Positions 1 to 7,465 of a DNA stretch of 13,764 bases are shown here, piece by piece (position 1 is the stretch's first letter; every line of letters begins with the position of its first letter). Origin of the DNA: Bacteroidales bacterium (GTDB taxonomy: Bacteria > Bacteroidota > Bacteroidia > Bacteroidales > UBA932); assembly GCA_016293535.1 (NCBI GenBank), contig JAEDEB010000057.1, forward strand, positions 1 through 13,764. The letters are read 5' to 3'. Both the position numbers and the translations under genes were made by a program. The notes under the pieces were generated by a model, which saw nothing but the letters and a program-made list of their open reading frames with translations, did no database searches and was not told the origin of the DNA.

Positions 1-1298
1 TCGGTCGGACTGACCGTGGCGGCTTTCGCTTCCTTCTTCTTGTTTCGGGAACGCGTGCGTGGAGATTCTATCCCGGTTTCGGTCCCTGAGGCAGAAGAGC
101 TGTTGCGCGCCGCGTTCTCCTCAGCCCTCTTACGTGCATTCTCCGGGTTGTTCGGATCGTTGGCTGCAGCCTCCTCCGCTGCCTTTCTCGCAGCTTCCGC
201 AGCTTGTTGCCTGTGGGACGAGACAGGGTCTACATTTACGGACTCCAGCCTCTTCCCGGCATCCACCTTTTCCACGGAGTCCACATCGCACATAGGTATG
301 GACCAGTAGATTATGGAATCGGCGCCGAAATATAGCGAATCCCTCACGGTCTGTCCGTCCGCACCTTTCTCCTCGGTTTCCGAAATAACGGCCGGATCCC
401 GAGTAAGTATGGTCCTGCCAAGAGAGTCGACGTAATCGACAACACCGGCAAGGGCGAAAACGTTGCGTGTCGTATCGGTAATCTGAGCCTTGCCGAGCAG
501 ACGGATGTCATCGGTAAGACGGTTGAAGTAGAGGGAATCGCCCCAGGCCTCTTGGTCTTTGCTCATCAGATGGACCTGTCTGTTGAAAAAGAAGAGTTCC
601 CTGCCCCTGTCATACCAGCCGGCATTGGCTGAGAGCATGTTGTCTTCCTTCCATGCGTTTGTATTGTAGCCGAAGGTCGCCAGATTGGGATCGGATTCGT
701 AGCGCAGGTATGAGGTCCTGACAAAGAGGGTGTCTGAGAACATGTTCACGTCGTCGTTGAAGACGAAGGTGCTTATCTTGGAGTCGTACGTACCCGTACG
801 GCTCTCGATGACCTGGCCGTCCTTGTCACGCATCGCGCCGCCATTGCGGAATACAGCCACCGAATCCTTGGTGTTGTAGTCGAGATAGCGGGTGCGCAGG
901 GTGTTGTTGTCCTTGTCCACAAGCTGTACGACCCCGCCTCGGAACTCTGCGAGATCCCTGTCGATGAAATAGGTCAGGGTCTCGCTGGTGAGAACTGTGC
1001 GGTCCTGCTCCAGCTTTACGCGGCCCATGGCCTCGATGGTCTTGGTGTCGACGTTCCAGATAGCCGAATCGCAGATGAGGTAGGTGTTGTTGTGGAGGAA
1101 TACGGCGTTGCCCTTGACCTTCCTGTAACTCACCCCGCGAATCTCCACAAGCTGGAGAGTGTCGGCGCGGACGAGACGGGCGAGGCTGTCCTCCTGCGTC
1201 TTGCCCTTGTCCTTATTGTCACGGGGTCTTGCGGAGGTAAACAGAAGCGGCAGCACAAGAGCGGCTGCAAGCAGATATGGAAAGATTCTGCGGGACAT
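1..1298 (-). CDS. OstA-like (LptA/OstA_2-type) outer-membrane LPS transport protein, 3' end cut by window
   Basis: About 432 residues are visible; the C-terminus lies left of the window. The N-terminus is a signal peptide (two arginines, then a hydrophobic run to about residue 22). Residues ~45-330 are many short alternating beta strands with recurring Y/F-x-D/N pairs, the pattern of the OstA/LptA beta-jellyroll that carries LPS across the periplasm in the Lpt pathway. From about residue 362 to the window edge it becomes a charged Ala/Glu/Arg/Lys-rich low-complexity segment. The ATG at 1298 is well supported: an in-frame stop lies only 12 bases upstream, and the start follows the PPIase stop by 17 bases, so the two are probably co-transcribed. 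In Bacteroidota an OstA-like gene after PpiC/SurA genes is a known arrangement. The assignment rests on fold pattern and context; the exact subfamily is uncertain. Confidence 0.8.
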   Translation of the reverse strand, partial: MSRRIFPYLLAAALVLPLLFTSARPRDNKDKGKTQEDSLARLVRADTLQLVEIRGVSYRKVKGNAVFLHNNTYLICDSAIWNVDTKTIEAMGRVKLEQDRTVLTSETLTYFIDRDLAEFRGGVVQLVDKDNNTLRTRYLDYNTKDSVAVFRNGGAMRDKDGQVIESRTGTYDSKISTFVFNDDVNMFSDTLFVRTSYLRYESDPNLATFGYNTNAWKEDNMLSANAGWYDRGRELFFFNRQVHLMSKDQEAWGDSLYFNRLTDDIRLLGKAQITDTTRNVFALAGVVDYVDSLGRTILTRDPAVISETEEKGADGQTVRDSLYFGADSIIYWSIPMCDVDSVEKVDAGKRLESVNVDPVSSHRQQAAEAARKAAEEAAANDPNNPENARKRAEENAARNSSSASGTETGIESPRTRSRNKKKEAKAATVSPT

Positions 1299-1315
1299 CC
1301 GTCCTGGGTTTCAAA

Positions 1316-2695
1316 CTATTTCCTGAACTTCTCAGCCCATTCCTCGTGGTTGAACTGACAGTCCTTGAAGAGGGGATCAAGTATGACGTGGGTAACCTTT
1401 ATCTTGTCCGATATGAACTTGTCAATGGCCTCCATCGACCTCTTGCTCTTAGCTTCATCGAGGAGTATGGAGTAGTCTGTCGAGAAACTTGCGGGGTGGG
1501 CAGGAAGAATCTTGTCCACCTTGATTATCTTGTATACGGTGTTACCGCTGCGCCCCTCGTTGTCGAGTGACTCGAACGGCTCGGAAATCTCTCCCTCGGC
1601 CAGATGCTTGATCATATTGTAATCCTGCGGCTTGAGCTGGTCGATTTCAAAGTAAGAGGAACCGGTGTTCGGGTCGGCCATGCGGCCGCCGTTGGTCTTC
1701 GTTGCAGGGTCCTCCGAGTAGAAGCGCGCGGCGAGATCGAAGGTAACCGCAGCGTTCTCCAGCTCCGTCTTGAGACTGTCGAGGGTCTTGAATGCATTCT
1801 CTCTGTCTTCCAAAGTGTATTCCGGCTTCAGGAGTATATGGCGGGCATTGAACATGTCGCCCTTCTTCTCCAGCACCTCTATGATGTGGAATCCGTCAGG
1901 AGTTTCGACTATCTGGGAAACCACTCCCGGCTTCAGGGCCATGGCGGCATCGGAGAAGGCCGGCCAGAAGATGGACTTGGATGCCATTCCGAGTTCTCCT
2001 CCCCTTCGTGCGCTCCCCGGGTCCTGGGAATAGATGCGGGCGAGGGTGGAGAATTTCTCTCCATTGATGATTCTCTCGCGTATGGCCAGCAGGCGCTCCT
2101 TCACGGCACTGTTCGCAGCCTCGCGGTCAGGATAGATACATATCTGGCTGAGCTGGTACTTGATAGGGACCATAGGCAGGTCATCCGGATCGGTGGAATC
2201 TACATATTTCTGGACGTCGTAAGGGGTGAGTTCATCAACCGATCTTGCCACATTCTGCTGGCACTGCTGTGTGAGGCTCTGATCCTGCAGGGACGCCCTC
2301 CACTCCTGACGGAGCTTGTACATAGGCTTTCCGAAGTATTCCTCAACCTGCTCGTCTCCTCCGAGGGATGTGCGGACCTGGTCAAGCCTGCTGGCGAGAT
2401 CGCTGTTTACCATATCCTCGTTGACGGTGATGGAGTCCAGTCTAGCCTGCATCAGGAAAAGCTTGGACACGAGCATGCTCTCGAATATCTCGCAGCGCGC
2501 GCTCCTGTCCGAGGCAATGCCGTTCGCCCTCATCATGTGGATTTCATCCTCTATCTGGGAGAGCATTATCATCTCGTTGCCCACGACTGCCACGGTCTTG
2601 TCAATGAGACCGTTCTCATACTTCTGGGCAGCCACCGGGGCTGACATCGAAAGGGCCGCGGCCAGAAGGACCGGGGCCATGAACCTATTCTTCAT
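1316..2695 (-). CDS. SurA-type periplasmic peptidylprolyl isomerase (PpiC/parvulin family)
   Basis: A 459-residue periplasmic chaperone/isomerase that would escort outer-membrane proteins. Residues 1-23 are a signal peptide with likely cleavage at VAA/QK. Residues ~30-180 form the SurA N-terminal domain (VAVVGNEMIMLSQIEDEI is the typical opening). Two parvulin domains follow: ~180-278, with the GGELG motif at 233-237 and DGFHIIEV at 267-274, and a more divergent copy at ~282-395 starting NARHILLK and containing NGGRM at 335-339. The two-domain layout and length fit SurA. I chose the ATG at 2695 because the signal peptide begins there; a longer reading to 2740 only adds residues overlapping the upstream gene. 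It overlaps the preceding lipoprotein gene by 11 bases, which suggests translational coupling, and leads into the OstA-like gene. Confidence 0.92.
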   Translation of the reverse strand: MKNRFMAPVLLAAALSMSAPVAAQKYENGLIDKTVAVVGNEMIMLSQIEDEIHMMRANGIASDRSARCEIFESMLVSKLFLMQARLDSITVNEDMVNSDLASRLDQVRTSLGGDEQVEEYFGKPMYKLRQEWRASLQDQSLTQQCQQNVARSVDELTPYDVQKYVDSTDPDDLPMVPIKYQLSQICIYPDREAANSAVKERLLAIRERIINGEKFSTLARIYSQDPGSARRGGELGMASKSIFWPAFSDAAMALKPGVVSQIVETPDGFHIIEVLEKKGDMFNARHILLKPEYTLEDRENAFKTLDSLKTELENAAVTFDLAARFYSEDPATKTNGGRMADPNTGSSYFEIDQLKPQDYNMIKHLAEGEISEPFESLDNEGRSGNTVYKIIKVDKILPAHPASFSTDYSILLDEAKSKRSMEAIDKFISDKIKVTHVILDPLFKDCQFNHEEWAEKFRK

Positions 2696-3557
2696 TTTTC
2701 TCAAATGTTTCAAACAATCCGTTTCCGCGGGCCTGGTCAAGCAAGTCCCGTTCCAAATCGGCCAGGAGGGCCTGCTTCCTCATGCTTATCACCACGTCGC
2801 ATATCCTTCCGCGACAGAACTCCACAGGCGGAACGCTGCCGGAACGCATATACGCGGATATGTACGCAAGACTGACGCGTCCGTCAGCCTCGTCCATACG
2901 TATGAATGAACCCGACATCATCGACAGGAGGGTACCGTAGTCGGTGTTGAACTCGCGGGCGAGGACGGGGATTTCTATCCATTTGTCGCCGAACTCGCTA
3001 TATTTTTCCGAAAAGGAATATATCACGCTGTCAAGTTCCATCTGGTCGGCCGGGTCATCCGAAGCGAGAAGGCTGCAGACCTTGTCGACCGGAACGGACG
3101 CCGGAGCAAGGCGGATGAAACGGACCTTGGCGATGGGGTATGTGAGCACGAGGCTCTGCTGGTGGCTGTTGTAGTATTCGAGTATCTGTTCATCTGTGAC
3201 AGTCGTATCCAGATGTTCCTCTATGTATCTCTGCTCGTAGCGGTACTTCAAAAGAGCGTTCCTGTACTGCTCCACCTCGAGTTTTACGTTCTTTTCGCTC
3301 TTGGAAAGTTTCTCCTGCGCGACTTTGAGGTACACAAGGTCGCTCGCCCAGGTGTTGATATAGCTGGAGGCTATGCTGAGGCTGTCCTGGACCGGGGTCC
3401 CGGGAGGAATCAGGGCCTCCACCTCGCTTTTGTACAACCTTTTGTGACCCACTTTTGCCACCACCTCGTCATCAAGAAAGAAGGACGAGAGGGCGTTGCA
3501 CCCTTGGAGACAGAGCAGGGCTGAAAGTATGCTTGTGATTAAGAGTGTGCGGCGCAT
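2685..3557 (-). CDS. SurA-N/PpiC-like foldase lipoprotein without a recognisable PPIase active domain
   Basis: A 290-residue predicted lipoprotein. A short charged N-terminus and hydrophobic core end in the lipobox LQGC, with Cys20 the lipidated residue. Residues ~30-130 resemble the SurA/PpiC N-terminal domain (AKVGHKRLYKSEVEALIP, then long charged helices). The part that should hold a parvulin domain (~143-230) keeps a start like KVRFIRLAP but lacks the GGELG-type core, so it is probably a chaperone rather than an isomerase. I placed the start at ATG 3557 because it yields the signal sequence; the upstream extension has no signal character. It is first in the operon, overlaps the next SurA gene by 11 bases, and has a promoter box at 3597-3604. 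Gene neighbourhoods of this type with a second PpiC-like protein are known in Bacteroidota. Confidence 0.8.
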   Translation of the reverse strand: MRRTLLITSILSALLCLQGCNALSSFFLDDEVVAKVGHKRLYKSEVEALIPPGTPVQDSLSIASSYINTWASDLVYLKVAQEKLSKSEKNVKLEVEQYRNALLKYRYEQRYIEEHLDTTVTDEQILEYYNSHQQSLVLTYPIAKVRFIRLAPASVPVDKVCSLLASDDPADQMELDSVIYSFSEKYSEFGDKWIEIPVLAREFNTDYGTLLSMMSGSFIRMDEADGRVSLAYISAYMRSGSVPPVEFCRGRICDVVISMRKQALLADLERDLLDQARGNGLFETFEKNEE

Positions 3558-3596
3558 AGTCGTGTCGGTTGATTTTTCGCGTTGACCGTAAATCTG

Positions 3597-3604
3597 CAAA
3601 TATA
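3597..3604 (-). promoter_or_regulatory. Bacteroidota -7 promoter box (TATATTTG) for the foldase/OstA operon
   Basis: On the minus strand this reads TATATTTG, a perfect match to TAnnTTTG, ending 39 bases before the ATG at 3557. It sits directly after the terminator at 3606-3642. No good TTTG is found at the usual 19-20 base distance; only TTGT inside the terminator stem is near that position. Confidence 0.6.
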
Positions 3605-3605
3605 A

Positions 3606-3642
3606 ACAAAAAAAGTGACCGAGGGACAATTCCCCGGTCACT
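3606..3642 (-). terminator. Rho-independent terminator (minus strand) behind the 92-residue protein gene
   Basis: The arms AGTGACCG (3614-3621) and CGGTCACT (3635-3642) pair perfectly. An inner GGGA/TCCC stem extends them around a CAAT loop with one bulged A. On the minus strand the stem is followed by a run of seven T, then GTTTA. It ends transcription arriving from 3694-3972 and lies immediately before the promoter box of the next operon. Confidence 0.85.
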
Positions 3643-3693
3643 GCTGATTTCTCATCGGGCTTCAGCTATCCTTCCGCTTCCTGAGGAATATAG

Positions 3694-3972
3694 CTATTCC
3701 TGAGTGTTGATTGCTGCGGAGAGCTTCTCGCAGAGCTGGTCCAGACCTGCGAAGAGGTCGTTGCGGACAGCCCTGTAGTGGGCCTTCTTCGGCTCCTCAG
3801 GATGGTTGACCTTGTCCTTGAGGCTATTGTAGAGATCCACGGACTCATCTATGATGGCTGCTATCGCGTCAGAGTTCCTGTCCGGATTGAGAGCGAGGAA
3901 AAGGGTGCAGTCGTCGATGAATTCGCCGATGAAGTACTCGATGTCTTTCTTGATGACTCTAAGGTTGTTCAT
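3694..3972 (-). CDS. Small conserved-looking protein of unknown function (92 aa)
   Basis: A 92-residue acidic, mostly helical soluble protein with no signal peptide, membrane segment or metal motif. It opens MNNLRVIKKDIEYFIGEFIDD and includes LNPDRNSDAIAAIIDESVDLYN and a C-terminal helix containing LDQLCEKLSAAI. The start at ATG 3972 is preferred because a -7 box (TACCTTTG) lies 31 bases upstream at 4004-4011; a longer reading to 4101 would run through that promoter and into the preceding gene. It is monocistronic, with its own promoter and a strong terminator. I have the impression that similar short proteins occur in other Bacteroidales, but I cannot name a family or function. Confidence 0.8.
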   Translation of the reverse strand: MNNLRVIKKDIEYFIGEFIDDCTLFLALNPDRNSDAIAAIIDESVDLYNSLKDKVNHPEEPKKAHYRAVRNDLFAGLDQLCEKLSAAINTQE

Positions 3973-4003
3973 ATCAGATTTGTTTAGTGATTCTTTTCGC
4001 GTG

Positions 4004-4011
4004 CAAAGGTA
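4004..4011 (-). promoter_or_regulatory. Bacteroidota -7 promoter box (TACCTTTG) for the 92-residue protein
   Basis: The minus strand reads TACCTTTG followed by C, a full TAnnTTTG match, 31 bases before the ATG at 3972. The stretch upstream is A-rich. At the -33 position only TTCA is seen rather than TTTG. Confidence 0.6.
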
Positions 4012-4036
4012 TATGTTTTTTTGAAATTTCTGAAGA

Positions 4037-4996
4037 TTACTTGTTGCAATCATCTTGATGGAGTATGCGTCTCGCCCTGAGGAGTCTGGACATCCCCTCA
4101 TATACGTCCGCGTCGGTGGAGGAAAGGGAGTTTATCCGCACGAAATGGGAGGAATGGATGAAACGCCCGTCACCTATGTACATACCCACATGGGTTACCT
4201 TTTCCTTGCCGGTCAGTGTCCGTCTTCCGAAAAAGATGAGATCTCCCGGTTTCAGTCTGTCCAGAGGGGCCTCGGAACCCAGATGTATCTGCTGGGATGC
4301 GTTGCGCGGCAGGTCGATTCCGTTCATCATATAACAGAAGCGGACGAGCCCCGAACAGTCGAAGCCCTTGGGCGACATTCCTCCCCATAGGTACGGCGTT
4401 CCAAGGAAAGATTCGGCAAGCGCCACTATGTCTTCGGCAGAACCGTTCACGGACGACTTCCACTTGTCCATGTCCATGAGTTCCTTCGCCGGAACGAAGC
4501 CTTCACGGCCGTCCGGCAGCAGGACCTTCAGGAACTTCTTCGTCTTGACGGGCTTTCCCTTGACAAGGGCCTGCCTGAGGACATCCCCCATCACGAGATC
4601 GCACAGAGGCCGGGACTTCAGGGATGGTTCCGAATACACGAGGGCATTGCGGGCCAGGCATATATACTTGGGCGCCGAGTTGTACTCCGCCAGGGATGCC
4701 CCGTCGAGGAATACGAGGGTCTTGTCCGTGCACCAGGCTTCGTAGGGCTGTGGTGAGCGGACCTTCACCCAATATCCGTCCCTTGCGAGGACATCCACAA
4801 CGGTGCCCATCAACTCCTGGGTCTCCATCGGAGATTCATAATCCGCCTCAAGGCGCAGACAGTCGACAGAAATGGCTATCACCGCCTTTCCCGCATTCTC
4901 CGTATCCCGGCCCTTGTCCGTCCGGGCGGAAAGAGGCTCCGGGAAAAGGCAGACGAGGGTCAGAACGGAAGCAAGTACCGATAACATTCTATTCAT
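4037..4996 (-). CDS. NlpC/P60 (C40) peptidoglycan endopeptidase, YkfC-like, with SH3 domains
   Basis: A 319-residue exported cell-wall hydrolase, probably cleaving the gamma-D-Glu to diamino-acid bond in peptidoglycan stem peptides as YkfC-type enzymes do. Residues 1-24 are a signal peptide (MNRMLSVL start, cleavage near LSA). Two bacterial SH3-like domains are inferred at ~38-100 and ~110-175. The NlpC/P60 domain covers ~185-310: catalytic Cys214 in GFDCSGLVRF, His269 in THVGMYIGDG, and third residue His281 in RFIHSS, with the spacing expected for the family. PYLWGGMSPKG before the Cys is typical. The ATG at 4996 is chosen for its signal peptide; it diverges from the radical SAM gene across a 92-base gap. 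Its stop lies just upstream of the next promoter with no clear terminator. Confidence 0.92.
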   Translation of the reverse strand: MNRMLSVLASVLTLVCLFPEPLSARTDKGRDTENAGKAVIAISVDCLRLEADYESPMETQELMGTVVDVLARDGYWVKVRSPQPYEAWCTDKTLVFLDGASLAEYNSAPKYICLARNALVYSEPSLKSRPLCDLVMGDVLRQALVKGKPVKTKKFLKVLLPDGREGFVPAKELMDMDKWKSSVNGSAEDIVALAESFLGTPYLWGGMSPKGFDCSGLVRFCYMMNGIDLPRNASQQIHLGSEAPLDRLKPGDLIFFGRRTLTGKEKVTHVGMYIGDGRFIHSSHFVRINSLSSTDADVYEGMSRLLRARRILHQDDCNK

Positions 4997-5021
4997 TTTC
5001 AATTCAATTCCGGACACCCGG

Positions 5022-5053
5022 CAAAGAAACGAAAGCCCGGCGAGAATTCCAAA
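5022..5053 (-). promoter_or_regulatory. Promoter of the NlpC/P60 gene (-33 TTTG, -7 TTTCTTTG)
   Basis: The minus strand has TTTG at 5050-5053 and TTTCTTTG at 5022-5029, separated by 20 bases. The -7 box has one mismatch to TAnnTTTG (T for A). It lies 25 bases before the ATG at 4996 and faces away from the radical SAM promoter. Confidence 0.5.
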
Positions 5054-5074
5054 CCGCCTTATACAAGGAATACT

Positions 5075-5082
5075 TAACTTTG
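5075..5082 (+). promoter_or_regulatory. Bacteroidota -7 box (TAACTTTG) right before the radical SAM gene
   Basis: TAACTTTG is a full match to TAnnTTTG but ends only 6 bases before the ATG at 5089. The start of transcription would fall at or within a few bases of the start codon, giving a leaderless message. There is no clear TTTG at the -33 position. Confidence 0.45.
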
Positions 5083-5088
5083 CGGATT

Positions 5089-6012
5089 ATGACCCGCAGA
5101 TACAATTCATATACAGGATATTTCAGGAAGCTTTACGGCGAAAGGCTTCAGAAGGTCGTGCTCGATGCCGGATTCACCTGTCCGAACCGCGACGGGACCA
5201 AGGGCACGGGAGGATGTACCTACTGTGACAACGCGGCATTCCACCCGAGCTACAGCAAGGCGGGGAAACCACTCCTCCAGCAAATCGACGAGGGCATCGA
5301 ATTCCACAGGGTCAGGTACCGCAACGCCAGGCATTTTCTCGCATATTTCCAATCATTTTCAAATACTTATGCACCCGTGGAGAAACTGCGGGAACTGTAC
5401 GGGGAAGTTCTCTCACACCCGGACGTTGTCGGCATCGTGGTGGGGACGAGGCCCGACTGCGTGGACGAAAGGAAACTGGACCTGCTGGAGGAACTCGCAA
5501 AAGAGAACATTGTCATAGTGGAATATGGAATCGAATCCTGCAGGGACGAAACTCTGCGGCGCATCAACAGGGGCCACGATTTCGAAACCGCGAGAAAGGC
5601 AGTGACGATGACTGCACAAAGGGGCATAAGCGTCGGGGCTCATTTCATTCTCGGACTTCCGGGCGAGAGCAGGGAGATGATGCTGGAACAATGCGGCGCC
5701 ATCAACTCCCTTCCGCTGACCTCGGTCAAATTCCATCAGCTGCAACTTGTCAAAGGGACGCGCATGGCCCGGGAATATGCCGAGCATCCCGAGGACTTCA
5801 CCCGTTTCACCCTTGACGGATATCTCGATTTCATGTGCGAGATGCTCGCACGGCTGAGACCGGACCTGTACATTGAAAGAGTAGCCGGGGAGGTCCCGCC
5901 GAGATTCGTGACCGAGACCCCCTGGGGACTGATACGCAACAACGAGATACTCGATATGCTCGGGCGCAGGCTTGAGGAAAAGGATATCTTCCAGGGACAA
6001 TACCTGTTATGA
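5089..6012 (+). CDS. TIGR01212-family radical SAM protein (YhcC-like)
   Basis: A 307-residue radical SAM enzyme of the TIGR01212/YhcC family, whose substrate is unknown. The 4Fe-4S cluster cysteines are Cys31, Cys43 and Cys46 in FTCPNRDGTKGTGGCTYC, which keeps this family's unusual long spacing between the first two cysteines. Other family signatures seen are SNTYAP, VVGTRPDCV, VEYGIES, RRINRGHDF, GAHFILGLPGE and VKFHQLQLVKGT. The start at ATG 5089 gives the expected short N-terminus before QKVVLDAGFTCPNRDG; a reading extended to 4624 runs antisense through the NlpC/P60 gene and is not credible. The stop overlaps the next gene's start in ATGA, so the two are coupled. The enzyme is cytoplasmic; no partner is evident from context apart from the downstream carboxypeptidase. 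Confidence 0.93.
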   Translation: MTRRYNSYTGYFRKLYGERLQKVVLDAGFTCPNRDGTKGTGGCTYCDNAAFHPSYSKAGKPLLQQIDEGIEFHRVRYRNARHFLAYFQSFSNTYAPVEKLRELYGEVLSHPDVVGIVVGTRPDCVDERKLDLLEELAKENIVIVEYGIESCRDETLRRINRGHDFETARKAVTMTAQRGISVGAHFILGLPGESREMMLEQCGAINSLPLTSVKFHQLQLVKGTRMAREYAEHPEDFTRFTLDGYLDFMCEMLARLRPDLYIERVAGEVPPRFVTETPWGLIRNNEILDMLGRRLEEKDIFQGQYLL

Positions 6013-7439
6013 ACACGGCTCTCATCATGAACACGATACTCAGCTTCATAATCCAGAGTCTGATTGCCGCCCTGGCGGTCAGCGAATACGGGGACACCCT
6101 CGTGAACAGGAACAGCGGAATCCCTATGGTTCCCGCTTCGAACATGAAACTCATCACCACCGGTACGGCGCTCGAGAGCCTGGGCGGAGGATACCGCTGG
6201 GAAACGGGAATCGCCTACAGCGGCAAGATAGAGAATGGCGTGCTCAAGGGCGACCTCTACATAGTCGGCGGGGCCGATCCCACCCTCGGGGCGAAACTGG
6301 ATTTCGCTGAGGATTTTTCCCTCGTGCTGGACAGATGGACTGAAATGGTGCGCCGGGCCGGCATACGGAAGATAGAGGGCTTCGTAGTGGGCGACGGCCG
6401 ATGCATGGATGGCCCTATGGAGGATCCGACCTGGCTCTGGGAGGACCTGGGCACATATTACGGCGCTGGAGCGAGCGGTCTTTCGTTCTACGAGAACAGG
6501 AAGACTTTCCGGGTTACTCCGGGGAACAGCGTGGGCAGTGCGCTGACCATTGAGGACGGATATCCTGCGACCCCCTGGATGGAATATGACTTCAGCGCCT
6601 GCAGCACCGGAAAGAAGGGCACGGGCGACAAGCTCTACCTCTTCACCAGCGACCTCGCCCCGGTGGGCCGGATGCGGGGAACCTTCGCCCTGGAAAAGAA
6701 GCCCAAGGACGTGGAATGCAGCAACAAGTTCCCGGAATATACCTGTGCATCGGAACTGCTCGGACGGCTAGAATCCGCAGGCATACGCTGTACGGAGGGA
6801 GCGGCGGACCTCGGTCCCGTGTTCGGACTGCCCCGGGAGCGTGTGGTCCCGGCTTCGGAACTGACGCATATAGGGAGCACTTCGGGCGCAACCCTTGCGA
6901 AAGTGATACGGGAGACAAACGTCGAGAGCGACAATTTCCTTGCTGAAATGCTTTTCAGGACCATGGGCATGAGTTCCGGAGGCTACGGGTCCATAGAGGA
7001 GTCCCGCAGGGCGGTCAGGGACAGGCTGGAGAAGATGGGAGTGGAAGGGACGGTTGTCATCCGGGACGGCAGCGGACTTTCGAGGACAGGGTACATATCT
7101 CCGTCCGCCATGTGTTCATTCCTGAAGAGGATGTACACCTGCGCGGACTTCCCGGTCTTCCTCAACAGCCTGCCAATCGCAGGGCTTGAGGGCACCGTGA
7201 GCATGAGGCTGCGCGAACTGCCTGAGCGGCAGAGGATGAGAGTCAGGATGAAGAGCGGTTCGATGGAAGGTGTACGCTGTTACAGCGGTTACATTCTCCC
7301 CGAAGAATTCGGAAAGAACGGGGACACGGCCAAAGGAGCCCTGATATTTTTCTCATATATGGTAAACAACAGCACCGAGTCCTCCGCAGCGATGAACGCG
7401 GCCGCGGATGAATTCATAGCTGAGCTGCTCCGAAAGTAA
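6009..7439 (+). CDS. dacB: PBP4-type D-alanyl-D-alanine carboxypeptidase/endopeptidase (peptidase S13)
   Basis: A 476-residue penicillin-binding protein that would trim or open peptidoglycan cross-links in the periplasm. All three active-site motifs are present: SNMK at 44-47 (nucleophile Ser44, Lys47), SDN at 307-309 and KSG at 415-417. DGSGLSR at 353-359 and the block WLWEDLGTYYGAGASGL (142-158) fit the S13 family in Bacteroidota. Length is normal. The start is fixed at ATG 6009 or 6027: an in-frame stop lies 36 bases upstream with no ATG, GTG or TTG between. This leaves an odd N-terminus: residues 9-24 are hydrophobic but no Lys or Arg precedes them, so export is unclear. It overlaps the radical SAM gene by 4 bases (ATGA) and converges on radA. 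Confidence 0.93.
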   Translation: MNTALIMNTILSFIIQSLIAALAVSEYGDTLVNRNSGIPMVPASNMKLITTGTALESLGGGYRWETGIAYSGKIENGVLKGDLYIVGGADPTLGAKLDFAEDFSLVLDRWTEMVRRAGIRKIEGFVVGDGRCMDGPMEDPTWLWEDLGTYYGAGASGLSFYENRKTFRVTPGNSVGSALTIEDGYPATPWMEYDFSACSTGKKGTGDKLYLFTSDLAPVGRMRGTFALEKKPKDVECSNKFPEYTCASELLGRLESAGIRCTEGAADLGPVFGLPRERVVPASELTHIGSTSGATLAKVIRETNVESDNFLAEMLFRTMGMSSGGYGSIEESRRAVRDRLEKMGVEGTVVIRDGSGLSRTGYISPSAMCSFLKRMYTCADFPVFLNSLPIAGLEGTVSMRLRELPERQRMRVRMKSGSMEGVRCYSGYILPEEFGKNGDTAKGALIFFSYMVNNSTESSAAMNAAADEFIAELLRK

Positions 7440-7460
7440 GCTTACTTAAATCCAAGCAGC
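7424..7460. other. Inverted repeat at the dacB/radA convergent junction, possible weak bidirectional terminator
   Basis: A perfect 14-base palindrome (AAGTAAGCTTACTT, 7434-7447) covers the dacB stop codon. It is framed by GCTGCT (7424-7429) and AGCAGC (7455-7460), which can pair. Neither side has a T-run, so intrinsic termination is doubtful. It lies exactly between two genes that face each other. Confidence 0.3.
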
Positions 7461-7465
7461 GGGTC

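Noticed and set aside
1604..2644. Long plus-strand open frame (346 codons) antisense to the SurA-type gene
   Set aside because: The minus strand encodes a full SurA with signal peptide and two parvulin domains. The plus-strand translation has no domain character and arises from GC-rich codon use.
3665..3694. GCTAT/ATAGC hairpin just after the 92-residue protein gene
   Set aside because: The stem is short and bulged, with no T-run; the nearby 3606-3642 structure is a much better terminator.
4624..5088. Upstream extension of the radical SAM reading frame
   Set aside because: It runs antisense through the NlpC/P60 gene and its promoter, and the family N-terminus begins at ATG 5089.
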